DNA of 64,000 nucleotides. Origin: Ctenosaura bakeri (lineage: Eukaryota; Chordata; Lepidosauria; Squamata; Iguanidae). The notes under the pieces are model-generated. The model saw only the letters and a program-made list of their open reading frames with translations, searched no databases and was not told the origin of the DNA. A program made the position numbers and the translations under genes. The stretch is from positions 372,001-436,000 of the forward strand of contig CAOLHI010001043.1 in NCBI GenBank assembly GCA_948474755.1. The letters run 5' to 3'. Positions within the stretch are counted from its first letter, which is position 1; each line of letters begins with the position of its first letter. Below are positions 45,960-56,705 of this stretch, in pieces.

Positions 45960-46545
45960 AGCCATTGAATTTTAGAGTTGGAAGGGATTTCCAGGATCAT
46001 CTGGTCCTGGGTGGGCAACTCTGGAAGGAGAGGGGGCAATCATCCCTGCCCCTCATGAGTCACACGTTTGTGTGGCATGTGCACTAAAGTGAAATCATGA
46101 CACCCTAGTTATTATTATTTTTTGCCAATTTTTACCCATTTTTTGTTTTGTCAGAGTTTGGCGAAAGAAGTAAACAGCTGCATTTGCAGCTGGGTTTGAA
46201 TTGTTAAAAAAAAACTGAAAATTGGAGGGAATTTTTTTAACTTTTTTTAAAAGGGGGGAGATGTGGGTTGCCAGAGAGGCATCAGAGACCTTAAAGCAGA
46301 ACCCATGAGACAGTCCTCAATTCTGATCTGATCTAATGCAGCCTCCTGTGTCAGTGCAGAATATCCATAACCAAAGCATTCCTGATAGATGAACATCCAG
46401 GCTTTGCTTAGAGGTCTCCATCCAAGAGGACCTGCCCATCTTCTGAGAAAGTAAAACAGACTTTTTTTTCTGGAAGTTCTTCAGTTAAATCTGCTTGTTA
46501 GTTGAATCTGTTGGTTCAAGTCCAGTCCTCTGGAGCAATAGATAA
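45960..46545 (-). mobile_element. CR1 LINE fragment split by about 300 bp of other DNA
   Basis: TTTTAGAGTTGGAAGGGATT starts an inverted CR1 end that stops near 46010 and resumes near 46310 (CAGCCTCCTGTGTCAGTGCA, GGAAGTTCTTCAGTTAAATC). The AT-rich interval between is unidentified. Confidence 0.65.
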
Positions 46546-46689
46546 CAAGTTTGCTCCACCATCTACATCAAGGCTGGGTAATTGTCCGTGGTTAAGGGGC
46601 AGGCTACTCTCCTGGGACCTTGGAAAGCTGCACCTCCTGGAAATTCCCCTCAACACTCCTTTGGGGAATGGGGGGCAAATTTGCCATGT

Positions 46690-46960
46690 TTCACCCCCAT
46701 CTAAGTTTTCTCTGCTAAATACTAATCCTGTGTTGTCCCACTTTTTTCAGCTGCTTCTAAAACGTCCACATTTCTCTTTCCTCCCTCTACACCCCCCCTT
46801 CCTCATCAGTTGACTTCAATTAGTACAAAAATAGTTTTCACTTAGTTAATTCAGTAGGCTCAGGCAATAGCAAACAGCTGCAGCCTGCTTTAGCTTTTGC
46901 ATTCTTTCTCATTAATAACTTTTGTCCTCATGACCACACTCTGATACTGCTTGGCCACAG
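46690..46960. repeat. Unnamed dispersed repeat B, copy 1
   Basis: CCACTTTTTTCAGCTGCTTC, TCAGTTGACTTCAATTAGTA and TTTTCACTTAGTTAATTCAG match 52017-52320 in order, ending in a shared CAGCCTGC/CTTTTGCATT region. Confidence 0.55.
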
Positions 46961-47550
46961 GAAGGGACTTGTAAGCTGTTTCCCCAGTCCTTTTCTACAT
47001 CATAGCCTTGACAGTTCTCAGGATTGTCCATGAAAATCTTGGGCTGTGTGTTCAAAGGTATGTGGGCATGCATGCACGTACACACAAGATGTGGTTGGCT
47101 GTGGTCCCCACTCTAAGGATATGGATTGACAATTGTGAGTGTCCTATTGTGAAAGGTCAGAAGTTAGACACCAGCTCTGCACTAATTTCAGTAGGAAAGC
47201 AGCATATGAAAGGCAGTCCTCACATTCTTAAACAGACAGATCAAAAACAAGACAACAACCTTACAATTTGGATGTTTAATCAAAGTAACATTTATATACA
47301 ATTAGTGAAAGTCCCCTGCATAACATGGGTTGAAATAGCCCTCAGTTTGAAGCACCAGAGACTTCAAGCAAAATTGTACAGCTGTCAGAGCCAAAGACAA
47401 AAATATCATGCCTACACTCTGTGAGTAAATGAGTGAAACCATGGCTGTTGACACCCCTACACACACTTCCAATGACTATTCCTATAGCTATATGTGGGAG
47501 GGATTTGTCCTCTCTATGCCCTTTAATTGGGGGAGGGGGGCTGGCCCACA

Positions 47551-47565
47551 GCAGCAGGGGGCAGC
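47551..47565 (+). promoter_or_regulatory. CTCF-like binding motif
   Basis: GCAGCAGGGGGCAGC is a close match to the CTCF core, on the same strand as the site at 44374. Motif match only. Confidence 0.4.
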
Positions 47566-47606
47566 TTTGTAACACTGTAGGAATGCTCCCCATAGCTTCA
47601 AACCAT

Positions 47607-47782
47607 GGTCTCTTCCATACAATACAAAAATAGCACTTTGATACCACTTTAACTGCACTGACTGCATCCAAGGAAATCCTGGGATATGCAGTTTGATGAG
47701 GCATTAGAGCCCCCTAGCAGAGAATTTTAATTACCACATGAAACTATGAGTCGCAGTATCAAAGTATAACATGACAGATACC
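47607..47782. mobile_element. Old Harbinger-like foldback MITE
   Basis: GGTCTCTTCCATACAATAC, AAATAGCACTTTGATACCAC and the mirrored GCAGTATCAAAGTATAACA follow the family's order. The centre reads AGAGAATTTTAATTACC. Boundaries are approximate. Confidence 0.5.
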
Positions 47783-49039
47783 TATATCAACTGCAAACCT
47801 ATCTGTTGGTTATAAAAGTCTGCTACCTGGTGACTTAATGTGGTATAGCAGGCTCCAAACACAGAGATATTTAACATTAATTAACATGTTTGAGAAACCA
47901 TACAGCCTCCTGCTGCCCACCCCTAGGATCCCCTTAATATGCATGTCAAATTTCAGAGCTCTGGTTTTGATGCTTCTGGAGCTGTGGGTCTGACAGTCAC
48001 ACAGACATCCTCTTTTATTACACATAAAACTAGGTACTTGGCCAATACTTATGGATTCATTGCACCACAGCACCTAGCATATCAAATCCCAGCATATTTT
48101 CAATCCACAATGCCCTTGTCTTTATTGACCTCAAGGTGCATGAAGATGGGTGAGTCACCTCAAATATAACTTGAGTACTATTAATACTACCCTGTTACTA
48201 GGTCTTACAAATTATATAGTGTCAAAAATAGCCTTCCCGCAATTACTTGCACATCAAAAGAACTGTTTCCAAAGGGGGTAATCATATTAGATCATAATCC
48301 TAACTGCCAAAGGGCCCAAGGGCTGGCTGAACTAGTCCAAGCGGTGTTGCATTGAATCCAAACCTTTCCCAGCCTAGAGCTGTTTAGAATTACTTAGGAC
48401 TACCTTCTGCCTGGCCTAATTTTATGCTGCCCTTGTGGCTATGTCTCTGGGCCTGAGGAAGTTTCACATCAGGTATAACTCAGCTCTTTCCTTTCCTACC
48501 TCTTCCCTGCTTCTTTTTTTGCACTCTTCTGCATGCAGATCTTAGCCAGCAGAGCAGTTCTGCTTGCATATTGTTCTGTTGGCAAATCTCTGAGAGTTGT
48601 GTATAATCCCCAAACCCCAGACACACTTTTGAATTAGGACTGCACTGTTAATCTCTAGCCTGCTTTATCAGATACAAGAAGTTATGCCAGAATCCAGATG
48701 TTAACTATGATAGCTATAATTGGCAGTATTTTCTTCATGTATTTTATTTCCCTCTGGCCTCACTATGTCAAATAACACCCCCCCCCACACACACACATGT
48801 CCTGTATGTATAAATCTGGAATTCTGGATAACACACGCATCTGAACTCCAGGTCTCTTTGTCCACCTAGTTGCCTTTTGTCTCCTCTGATGCAGTTTCCC
48901 AGGACCTCAGACAGAAAAGAGTCTTTGCCATGATCGTCTGCTACTTGGTTCTTTTAAGGCGAACAGATGACAGGAATTGAACCTGGAACCATCTTCATGC
49001 AGTAGGTGTGCTTGGTCACATTACGTGATAACTAACAGA

Positions 49040-49290
49040 ACATACAAAACACCACGCTGGATCAGGCCAAAAACCTATTCAGCTCAGCATTCTGTTGCCA
49101 CAGTGATCACCAGACACCTTTGGAAAATCCATAGTGAGGATAGGAGCATAGGAGAACCCTCTAACTCATGTTTCCTGTTGACTAATGCTCAGAACTCTAA
49201 AGCCTCCAACATTAATAATAGCCCTAATGACGAGGCCATTGAGAGCATTATCTTCCACTTAGATCATGATAAATTTCTGTGCCACTAGCT
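49040..49290 (-). mobile_element. CR1 LINE 3' fragment of the second subfamily
   Basis: ACGCTGGATCAGGCCAAAAA and CAGCTCAGCATTCTGTTGCC are the inverted end of the CR1 type that closes with a GATCCAGC/TTCTTATGTT motif. Confidence 0.75.
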
Positions 49291-49673
49291 CTTTGTATCA
49301 ATTTGTATGTCCACAATAAAATGTTCTGTCAAAATTGCTATTCAAATGCCAGTGAACTGGCAGGACCTGTCAGTAAGCATGAAGAACGAGCATGGCAGAG
49401 TGGATGAAGCCAGTGAACGATTCTAGTCTCGTTGCCTGTAGTTTGAAAGAATTCAAGAATTTTGTAAAGCTCTTCAGAGCACCAGAGATTTACTAGTCCT
49501 CATGAGCCAAGGTTTGAAACAATGATGTCTGACAATTCTGTAAACAGGCTTGTGAATACAGAAGGTTGTTTATCTGTGTTAGAATGAGTGTGAAAATCTG
49601 GAGTCATTCCTCTGGCTAAGCCAGAAATATCTGACAACATCTTCAGGTGCAGGAGTGAGAGGGCAGAGAGAAG

Positions 49674-49804
49674 CTATGTTTCTTCACTGTCGTCTTGTCG
49701 GAAAGAAGGGCTGTGGTTTGACATTTCCTTTGTGGCTTTGTGTGCATCACCTGGAACCTGAGTTGCTTTACCATTTTGTATCTTTCCTCCTGACTTCTTG
49801 TGAG
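49674..49804 (-). CDS. Candidate terminal coding exon with stop codon, Lys/Ser-rich C terminus
   Basis: On the minus strand, TTTTTCTCTTCACAG is a strong acceptor followed by an open frame that begins HKKSGGKIQNGK and closes with DDSEET and a TAG. Entry is at phase 1, the same phase at which the candidate exon at 57177-57230 ends, so the two would splice in frame through a Thr codon. The peptide is polar and low in hydrophobics. No perfect AATAAA was found in the following 400 bases, though a CR1 copy lies at 49040-49290 in what would be the 3' UTR. It may be the last exon of RBBP8NL or of an unrecognised gene, or a chance open frame. Confidence 0.38.
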
Positions 49805-50092
49805 CTGTGAAGAGAAAAACACAGGCATTAGCCAGATAGCAGTGCACTCTGGGATAATAATGGCATGGCATTACAATCGTGGAACTTCAAATACTTGCTG
49901 GCATCCTGTTGAGCCGTTGTGAACGTGTAATTGAGACTTGCACATTTGTAACTCTTTGATGTTCATGTTTATGACTGTAGCACTATTGTCATGATCTCAA
50001 ATGTCCCCACAAACCTACCTTAACAGCTAGTAGCTGCACTGAGTGATGGAGGTCTGTTCTGCTGGCAATCAGGGTGCAGCACACTGGTGTTT

Positions 50093-50264
50093 CTAGCTCC
50101 CTCTCCCCAACAATCTGCTATGGAATGAAGAATTGTGACGGGGTCCTGCTTCTGACTGTTGCACCACAGATTGCTGGTATGAAGAGGCTGAAACATCATC
50201 CTGCTCCACCCCAGTCTCCAGCAGAGAAGGTCTCCATTGCTTGGTGTGGCCGCTGGCTGTTAAG
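50093..50264. other. Exon-like block open on both strands
   Basis: On the plus strand, 50170-50264 is flanked by an acceptor (GTTGCACCACAG) and a strong donor (AAG then GTAGGT) and is open. On the minus strand, an acceptor ending CCTTAACAG at 50257 opens a frame that runs to a TAG at 50093. That frame enters at phase 1, so it is also compatible with the exon at 57177-57230 as an alternative last exon. No repeat family was recognised here. I cannot decide which strand, if either, is used. Confidence 0.2.
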
Positions 50265-50308
50265 GTAGGTTTGGGGAGTTGGGTGAGGAAATGATACATA
50301 GTTAAATA

Positions 50309-51179
50309 CAGTGGCCCCTCCGCATTTGTGAGAGCTTGAGGCACAGAAGCATAATGAAAGTGGAAAAAAACATAATGAAAGTGGAAAAAAACCCTTCCAA
50401 TTCCTCTCCAGAGCTCCCCTCCTTCCCATTCCCTTGCTTCTAGTCCTGGTGTTCCCAGGGGGAAGGAAAAAAAGACAAGGTAAAGGGCTTTCCAGTTCTA
50501 GCTACTTCTGGTTGCCATCTTGGAAAAGGAGATTCCTCCCAGAGGGGAGGGGTAGGAACAAAGAGAGCACCTAACCAATCAGCAGCCCTTACACAGCAAA
50601 CTGTGCAGCCAAGTAGCAGAGAGGACATGCTGGCATCAGTTGAGTCCTCACTCAAAAGGAAAAAGGCATCCATTTTAAGCACAAGCACAATGCAAGGGAA
50701 TGGGAGGAGGAGAATTGGGGAGGAGGCAAGCATATGTCTCGCAAATACAGTCATCTCTCTACATTCACTAGGGTTAGGGGCACAGGACCCCCGTGAAAGT
50801 GGAAACACTGTGAATAATTCTAGACCCTCCCAAACCGTATTTAAAACACAAAAAAGTATGATCACCATATCCAACCCACCGTGGATTCCTTTGAGGCATC
50901 AGGATTCCTTCACAAGGCAGAAGTGGGTGGCTGGTGGGGCTTACTGCCACCTCCACTGCTGCCCCACACCATTTTTAATAGGGACTTACAAGCCTTATTT
51001 GCAGTTTCTTAGTCTCATGAGGCTTGCTGTCCCTATTAAAAATGGCATAGTCAGCCAGCACAGGTGACAGCAAATAATCTGTGAATAATCAAATCTGCAA
51101 AAGTAAAACCCGCAAATGTGAAGGGCTGACTGTAATCCGATTTGTGAAGATCAAACCTGCAAATGTGGAGGAAGGACTG
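50309..51179. mobile_element. Tigger-like element carrying a nested related element
   Basis: The outer ends are CAGTGGCCCCTCCGCATTTG and GCAAATGTGGAGGAAGGACTG, flanked by TA. At 50748 a second Tigger-like MITE interrupts it and the outer right end resumes after 51134. The outer interior (50390-50440) shares motifs with the element at 53913. Confidence 0.8.
50748..51132. mobile_element. Nested Tigger-like MITE, 385 bp
   Basis: CAGTCATCTCTCTACATTCA and GTGAAGGGCTGACTG are the inverted ends, with TA on both sides (50746-50747 and 51133-51134). Its interior is a close relative of 18258-18646, including ATTTTTAATAGGGACTTACA. Confidence 0.85.
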
Positions 51180-51540
51180 TATTAACTATGACTGTGGTGT
51201 AAGATCTTTGCCAATGTCTTTGTCACAAGTTAACGTGTAAAGCACAATGGAATCTCATGCATTTACTCATTGGACTCAACAGAAACAATATAGAACAATG
51301 GTTGTCTCCAGAGACCTATGTTGCTTTCATATGTAGGTTCAGTTGGATGCTCTCCAGTCTTTGCGTCTTCTGTCACCTCCATTAACCCCATACCACAATG
51401 AATAATCTTCTTTACCTCCACTTCTCTTTCACTTCTCTTCTAAAATATTAACCCCAATACTCCTGGTGTCCCTGATGTTATTTACTCTGTGTCAGGGGAC
51501 TATGTAGTCATGGGTACTGACCAACCAGATAAAGTGAGAA

Positions 51541-51775
51541 AGAATGTGATGTAGTAGTTGGACTAGGGTTTGGGAGATTCAAATTGTAGCCTCCAACTGA
51601 GCCAGGGAACTCAAGGGCATGGCCTTAGGTTACTCCCTTTCTTTCTATGTCTCTCAGATTGACCTGTCTTACAGGATTGTGTGATAACAAGATAGTGAGG
51701 AAGAGGAGACTTGCGTATACCTCTCTGAGCTCACTAGAAGAAAGGCATGATATCAGCAGTAAATAAATAAAGATT
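51541..51775 (+). mobile_element. tRNA-derived SINE with ATAA tail
   Basis: GTGATGTAGTAGTTGGACTA (head), TTACAGGATTGTGTGATAAC (body), GAAAGGCATGATATCAGCAG and AAATAAATAAAG (tail) follow the same SINE type as 16325-16530, sense orientation. Confidence 0.65.
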
Positions 51776-52016
51776 CAGAGCACGATCACGAGTTTCTTTG
51801 TTGAGATGAGCAATGACTAAGTTCTTTTGGAGAATATATTGGTCACAATTATCTACTTTCCACTATAATGCCCAGAGCTGTGTAGGCCCCCTTGAGTTTA
51901 TTAGAAGCCAGATGGAATGCAAAAATAAATATTGGTACAAGTTAACAATCAATGATAAAGAAAGTGATGGAGTTCACTATAGAGTGTTTCATCCAGTAAG
52001 GCGACTAGGAGATACT

Positions 52017-52320
52017 TTCCCACATCCTCCAACTGTCCCAAATCGGCAGAGACGGTCCCAATTAATCCTCTGTCATCTCAATTTTTCAGCTGCTTTTAAA
52101 ATATCCCAGTTTCTTTTTCCTCTTCTCGCTTTGTCCTCAATTTATTTCAATTGCTACAAACTGAGTTCAAAGGGCAAAAGTAGTTTGCACTCAGTTAACT
52201 CAGCAAGGGAGAGAGGAGAGGAGGCGGTAGAGTCCTGCCCTTCTCAGTAGGCTCAGACAAAAGCAAACTGCTGCAGTGTCTCCTAGCTTTTCCATCTTGA
52301 CTAGACTCTGATGTTGCTAT
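52017..52320. repeat. Unnamed dispersed repeat B, copy 2
   Basis: GTCCCAAATCGGCAGAGACG and GGTCCCAATTAATCCTC, then CAATTTTTCAGCTGCTTTTA, TTTATTTCAATTGCTACAAA and TGCACTCAGTTAACTCAGCA. The GTCCC motifs near the left end could be part of a terminal structure. Confidence 0.55.
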
Positions 52321-52439
52321 TTGTTGATGTTACACAAAATTTGAGAATGGGGAGATATGACTGAAACATCTAAAATTATACATGATGTAGAGAAAGTTGG
52401 TAGGAAGAAACTTTTCTCACATAGTATTCAAACCTGCAC

Positions 52440-52835
52440 TCATTCAATGAAGCTGTAGTGTGGAAGATTTAGGACAGATAAAAGGAAATACTTCGCTATC
52501 CATCACAAATTTAAACGGTGGAACTCGCTGCCACTAGATATTGTGATGACTCTCAGGTTGAAAGGCTTTAAAGGGGGATTGGGTAAATTCATAGAAGATG
52601 GGTCTACTAGTCAAGATGACTCTATGACACTTTAGGTAGCAAAAAACAGTATGCCTCTATACATTAGTTTCTAGGGAACATAAGGCAGAGAATACAGGTA
52701 TACTCATGTCCTGGCTTATAGGTTTTCCAGAGGCAATGGATTGGCCATGGTGTGAACAAAATGCTGGATTAGGTAGACCTCTAGTCTGATTTAGCATGGC
52801 TGTTCTTATGTTCTTAACAGGAGTCTAAAAAGTCC
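52440..52835 (+). mobile_element. CR1 LINE 3' fragment of the second subfamily
   Basis: GGTGGAACTCGCTGCCACTA, GGTAAATTCATAGAAGATGG, GTCTGATTTAGCATGGCTGT and TCTTATGTTCTTA show the sense CR1 end. Confidence 0.8.
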
Positions 52836-53912
52836 CACACAGTAACTTTCCCAAACTCTGCTGCCCAGAACAGAAGTTTGATAAAGAAGCTGTCTTCTTA
52901 GGCATTAGAAACAATATTTTCCATCATATATATATATATGGTCAACATGGCCTCTCTTTCATTTATTTAGTTATTTTTGACTGCGCAAATAGAGCCAGTA
53001 GCACTTTGTGGACAGAGACATGTTTAAACCATTAACAAGCAAGGGTACTTTTAATGCCCAACCTTATCAATTTCCTGCTTGGTCACACCTCTAGGAAATA
53101 CCAGTACAACACATTCCATTGTTAGGGTATTGCCACCTCTACAGGGCCTGCTTAGAAAATAAACACTGCTTGTGTGAAAATGCTTTCCCTGCAAGTCAAT
53201 AGCACTAGCAGAGTATATTTGGTCTGTTCTGTCAGTCAACATTTCTTAGGCAAGGCTAAGCAAACATGAAGTTGTGTATCTACTACACCTACTTACCTTA
53301 AGTATTGTGAAGTTTCCCTTCTTTCCAAATGGTTGGCTCTGACTGACCATTTGTGAAAAGCCCAACCAGACCTTACATGCTGGTACGTGCCTTATCATGT
53401 TCAAACTATATCACTCTGGACAAACATTTACGCAGTTGAATTGAGTTAGCAGGGGTGAGTATGTCTGAATCGTGCAAGGTAAAATAGGTTTAATCCCACT
53501 CATTGTTTCTTTTTCAAATGAACCAACTCTTTGTCAATTTGTCAAAGTTTGGCAGACAGGAAGAAGAGTCAATAAAGTCCCATAACAGCTAGGAGGGGAA
53601 AACGTATCAAAAGAGCTAAGCAGAAAAATATCTGGAAAGTAATTTTTGCTATTCAGGTTGTTAACAGAGGAAGCTGGCAAAGATGACCTGAATTCACACA
53701 TGTAATAGATGTGGCCCAGGCAGATGGGTTCTAGAATCCTTATCAGCATCATGGTCAAAGGTCAACAGCTGTTCAGTGGAATAAGATGATTTATTTTGTG
53801 TTTGATAGGCCTTGCTCTAGACAGTTTATGATCTAGCCTGGCAGTTCAAGGATATAGCAGCAGCTAGGACCAGAACTGGGGAGTAAACTTTCCATTTAGC
53901 AACTAGCTTTAA
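52836..53912. other. Interval with no recognised feature
   Basis: About 1.1 kb, AT-rich, with a short (TA)n at 52926-52940. It would be intronic if the candidate exons at 57177 and 49804 are joined. Confidence 0.4.
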
Positions 53913-54359
53913 CAGTGGCCTCTCCACTTTTGCAAGGGTTCGGAGTACAGCTCCCCCCCAATCCTCTTTTCATTGATTTATGGGGATCCCCCTTCCCATT
54001 CCATTGCTTTTTGTGCACCAGGCTGAGAGACAAGAGAATGGAAGGGGGAGCTCTGGAGGGGAAGAAAAAGGCTTGCATGAGTCTTCCCCCTCATTCCCTT
54101 CCCTTTCGCTTTGGCGTGAATTCTCAGTTCCACGGCCAAAAGCAAGGGAATGGGAGGGAAAGCTCCAGAGGGGAAAAGGAAGGTTTGCTTGAGCCTTCCC
54201 CGCCATTGCCTTGCCGTTTGTCCTGGTGCTTGCCTTCCTTCTCCACACCTGGCAAAATGCAAGGGAATCGGAAGAGGAGAATGTGGGAGAAAGTACTCAC
54301 GCACCTTGCGAATAATCAAATTTGCAAAGGTCAGACCCAAGAATGTGAAGAGTTGAGTG
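53913..54359. mobile_element. Tigger-like element with internal tandem units
   Basis: CAGTGGCCTCTCCACTTTTG and AAGAATGTGAAGAGTTGAGT are decayed inverted ends. Inside, a GA/CT-biased unit of roughly 110 bp, marked by AAGCAAGGGAATGGGAGG, recurs two to three times at about 54030, 54140 and 54254. Confidence 0.65.
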
Positions 54360-54596
54360 TACTGTTCTCATATATATTGGGGTGGGGGATGGATAACGCC
54401 TGTGCAGTTCAGTTTCCTTTGTTTGGTTCTGTGCACTATAACCCCAGAAGAACACCATCTTCAAGTGCCCTTGCCCTGGGGGGAGGAATGTACTCCAGCC
54501 CAAGGGACTAATTATCCAGCCACAAGGGCTTTGCAGTGCTGACCCTGGGATACTCTGGGTAGAATTTATTGTTAATCGACCCAGTTCTATCACTTA

Positions 54597-54830
54597 TAGA
54601 ATCATAGAATAATAGAGTTGGAAGAGACCACAGGGCCATCCAGTCCAACCCCCTGCCATGCAGGAACACACATCAAAGTACTCTCAACAGATGGCCATCC
54701 AGCCTCTGCTTAAAAACCTCCAAAGAAGGAGACTCTACCACACTCCCAGGCAGCATATTCCACTGCCAGACAGCTCTGACCATCAGGAAGTTCTTCCTGA
54801 GGTTCAGGTGGAATTTCCATTCCTGCAGAC
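54597..54830 (-). mobile_element. CR1 LINE 3' fragment
   Basis: AGAATCATAGAATAATAGAG, CCATCCAGTCCAACCCCCTG and GGAAGTTCTTCCTGAGGTTC form a well-preserved inverted CR1 end closely related to 55805-56705. Confidence 0.88.
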
Positions 54831-55096
54831 AGCCTGTTGTAAGAGGATGCTTCCTTCTGCTGAATCCATTTACCACCACCAAAGTTTATCCTATGCCACT
54901 GATGAATGTCAGTTTTTGGTAGTAAACACTGTCTTGGAGAGATGAGGAACTGAACCCAGCTCTAGCTCAGAACATGTCAGGAATTAGTAAGAGTGGCACT
55001 ACCTGCTGGCAGGGCCTTATCAGGCATAGAGAGATCAGCGGCCTCAAGCAGCAGATGCTGAAGGTCGGGGTGTGAGTTGAGCTGTTACCTGTTAGA

Positions 55097-55325
55097 GCTA
55101 GCATTGTGTAGCGGTTTGACTGTTGGACTACAACTCTGGAGAACAGGCTTCAAATCCCCACTCAGCTATGTAAACCCATTGGGTGACTATGGGCAAGTCA
55201 CACTCTCTCAGCCCCAGAGAGAGGCAAAGGCAAACCCCTCTGAACACATCTTGCCAAGAAAACCCCTTGATAGGGTTGCCTTAGGATCGCCATAAGTGGG
55301 AAATGACTTGAAGACACACAACAAA
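55097..55325 (+). mobile_element. Sauria SINE, full length
   Basis: AGCTAGCATTGTGTAGCGGT starts the head. GGGCAAGTCACACTCTCTCA, ATCTTGCCAAGAAAACCCC and TTGAAGACACACAACAAAAC complete it. It is the best preserved tRNA-headed copy. Confidence 0.88.
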
Positions 55326-55804
55326 ACCAGCCAATTTTCATCACCAACGACCACAAAATTGCTTCATTAACTGAAGTATATCTATACACGTTGAGCAGTG
55401 TGAGAACTCCCATTGCCAGACTCCCAGTTTTATATTTGTACTACTGCCTGGAAGTCAACCCATAAGTACTGGAGAAGGAGCATCCTTAAAAACAAAACAA
55501 AATTGCTATCTTCTATTGGGTTTTATCAGGATTTACAGGAATCCAGACTCAGTAAGCAGGTGCAATGTTTCTTAATTTATTTCAGATATTTTCTAGTTAC
55601 CATAATCCTTGTGGTTGTACCTTTTGTCCAAGATTCTGGTTCCCTTTTCCGCTTCCTTTGTGATCTCTGAATGTCCTCAGTTATGCAGCAATATTTTTCT
55701 TTCGTAGAAACTCCTTGGAGGCTTTCATCTTCACAAGCACCAATCATCTATGCAAATTAGGGAAAGCTGGTTCAGGCAGGCTTTTGAAAACATGGAACAC
55801 AGAA

Positions 55805-56705
55805 TTGTAGAATCATAGAATAGTAGAGTTGGAAGAGGCCACAGGGGCCATCCAGTCCAACCTCCTGCTATGCAGGAACACACATCAAAGTACTCTCAAC
55901 AGATGGCCACCCAGCCTCTGCTTAAAAACCTCCAAAGAAGAAGGCTCCACCACATTCCAAGGCAGTATATTCCACTGCTGAACAGCTCTGACCATCAGGA
56001 AGTTCTTCCTGAGATTCAGGTGGAATCTCTTTTCCTGTAGTTTGAATCCATTGCTCCTTGTCCTAGTCTCTGGAACAGTGGAAAACAAGCCCATTCCCTC
56101 TTCAATTGGACATCCTTTCAAATATTTAAACATGGCTATCATGTCCCCTCTTAATCTTCTCTTCTGCAGACTAAACATACCTAGCTCCCTAAGATACTTC
56201 TCGTAGGGCATGGCTTCCAGACCCTTCACCATTTTGGTCACCCTCCTCTGGACATGGTCCAGCTTGTCAATATCCTTCTTGAAATGAGGTGCCCAGAACT
56301 GGACACAGTATTCCAGATGAGGTCTGGCCAAAACAGAACAGAGTGACACTATTAGTTTCCTCCATCTAGACACCATACTCCTATTGATGCAACCAAGAAT
56401 TGCGTTGGCTTTCTTGGCTACTGTATCACACTGCTGACTCATGTTCAGCTTGTACTCTACTAATACTCCTAGAACCTTCTCACATGTACTGTGGTCAACC
56501 CAGGTGTCACCTATCTTATATCTGTGCATTTCATTTTTGCTACCCAAGTGTAGTGCCTTATACTTCTCCCTGTTGAAGTTCATTTTGTTAGTTTTCGCCC
56601 AGCTCTCTAATCTGTTAAGATCATTTTGAATTCTGATCCTATCCTCTGGGGTTTTAGCTACCCTTCCTAATACCCTCCCCTGGTCTGCCTGACTGGTCAT
56701 TCTGG
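55805..56705 (-). mobile_element. 5'-truncated CR1 LINE with long open 3' ORF2
   Basis: The plus strand begins with the inverted CR1 3' end (AATCATAGAATAGTAGAGTT, then GGCCATCCAGTCCAACC) and continues into reverse-complement ORF2 coding sequence. The copy is about 0.9 kb, so it is strongly 5'-truncated as usual for CR1. It is the least decayed LINE fragment in the window. Confidence 0.9.
55885..56700 (-). pseudogene. CR1 ORF2 reverse-transcriptase C-terminal fragment, 271 codons open
   Basis: This encodes the part of a CR1 (chicken-repeat-1 clade) ORF2 protein that follows the catalytic palm, through the thumb to the natural stop. Recognisable pieces are LESWAKTNKMNFNREKYKAL, KVLGVLVEYKL, RPHLEYCVQFWAP, LDHVQRRVTKMV, RRLRGDMIAMFKYLKG and the terminal [17 protein letters not shown]. 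The endonuclease domain and the catalytic YADD region are absent because of the 5' truncation, so it cannot be active. An uninterrupted frame suggests a fairly recent insertion. The first Met is incidental and not a real start. Confidence 0.88.

Larger units (their letters stand above)
45097..49039. other. Intergenic interval
   Basis: Besides the split CR1, repeat B copy 1 and an old foldback element, 45100-45900 and 47790-49000 show nothing I can assign. Confidence 0.35.

Noticed and set aside
55097..55170. tRNA gene
   Set aside because: The A and B box-like words belong to a SINE head followed by the SINE body; no cloverleaf with an intact acceptor stem is apparent.
55885..56700. Host protein-coding gene of 271 codons
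   Set aside because: The translation is the C-terminal part of CR1 ORF2 and the downstream sequence is a CR1 3' end.
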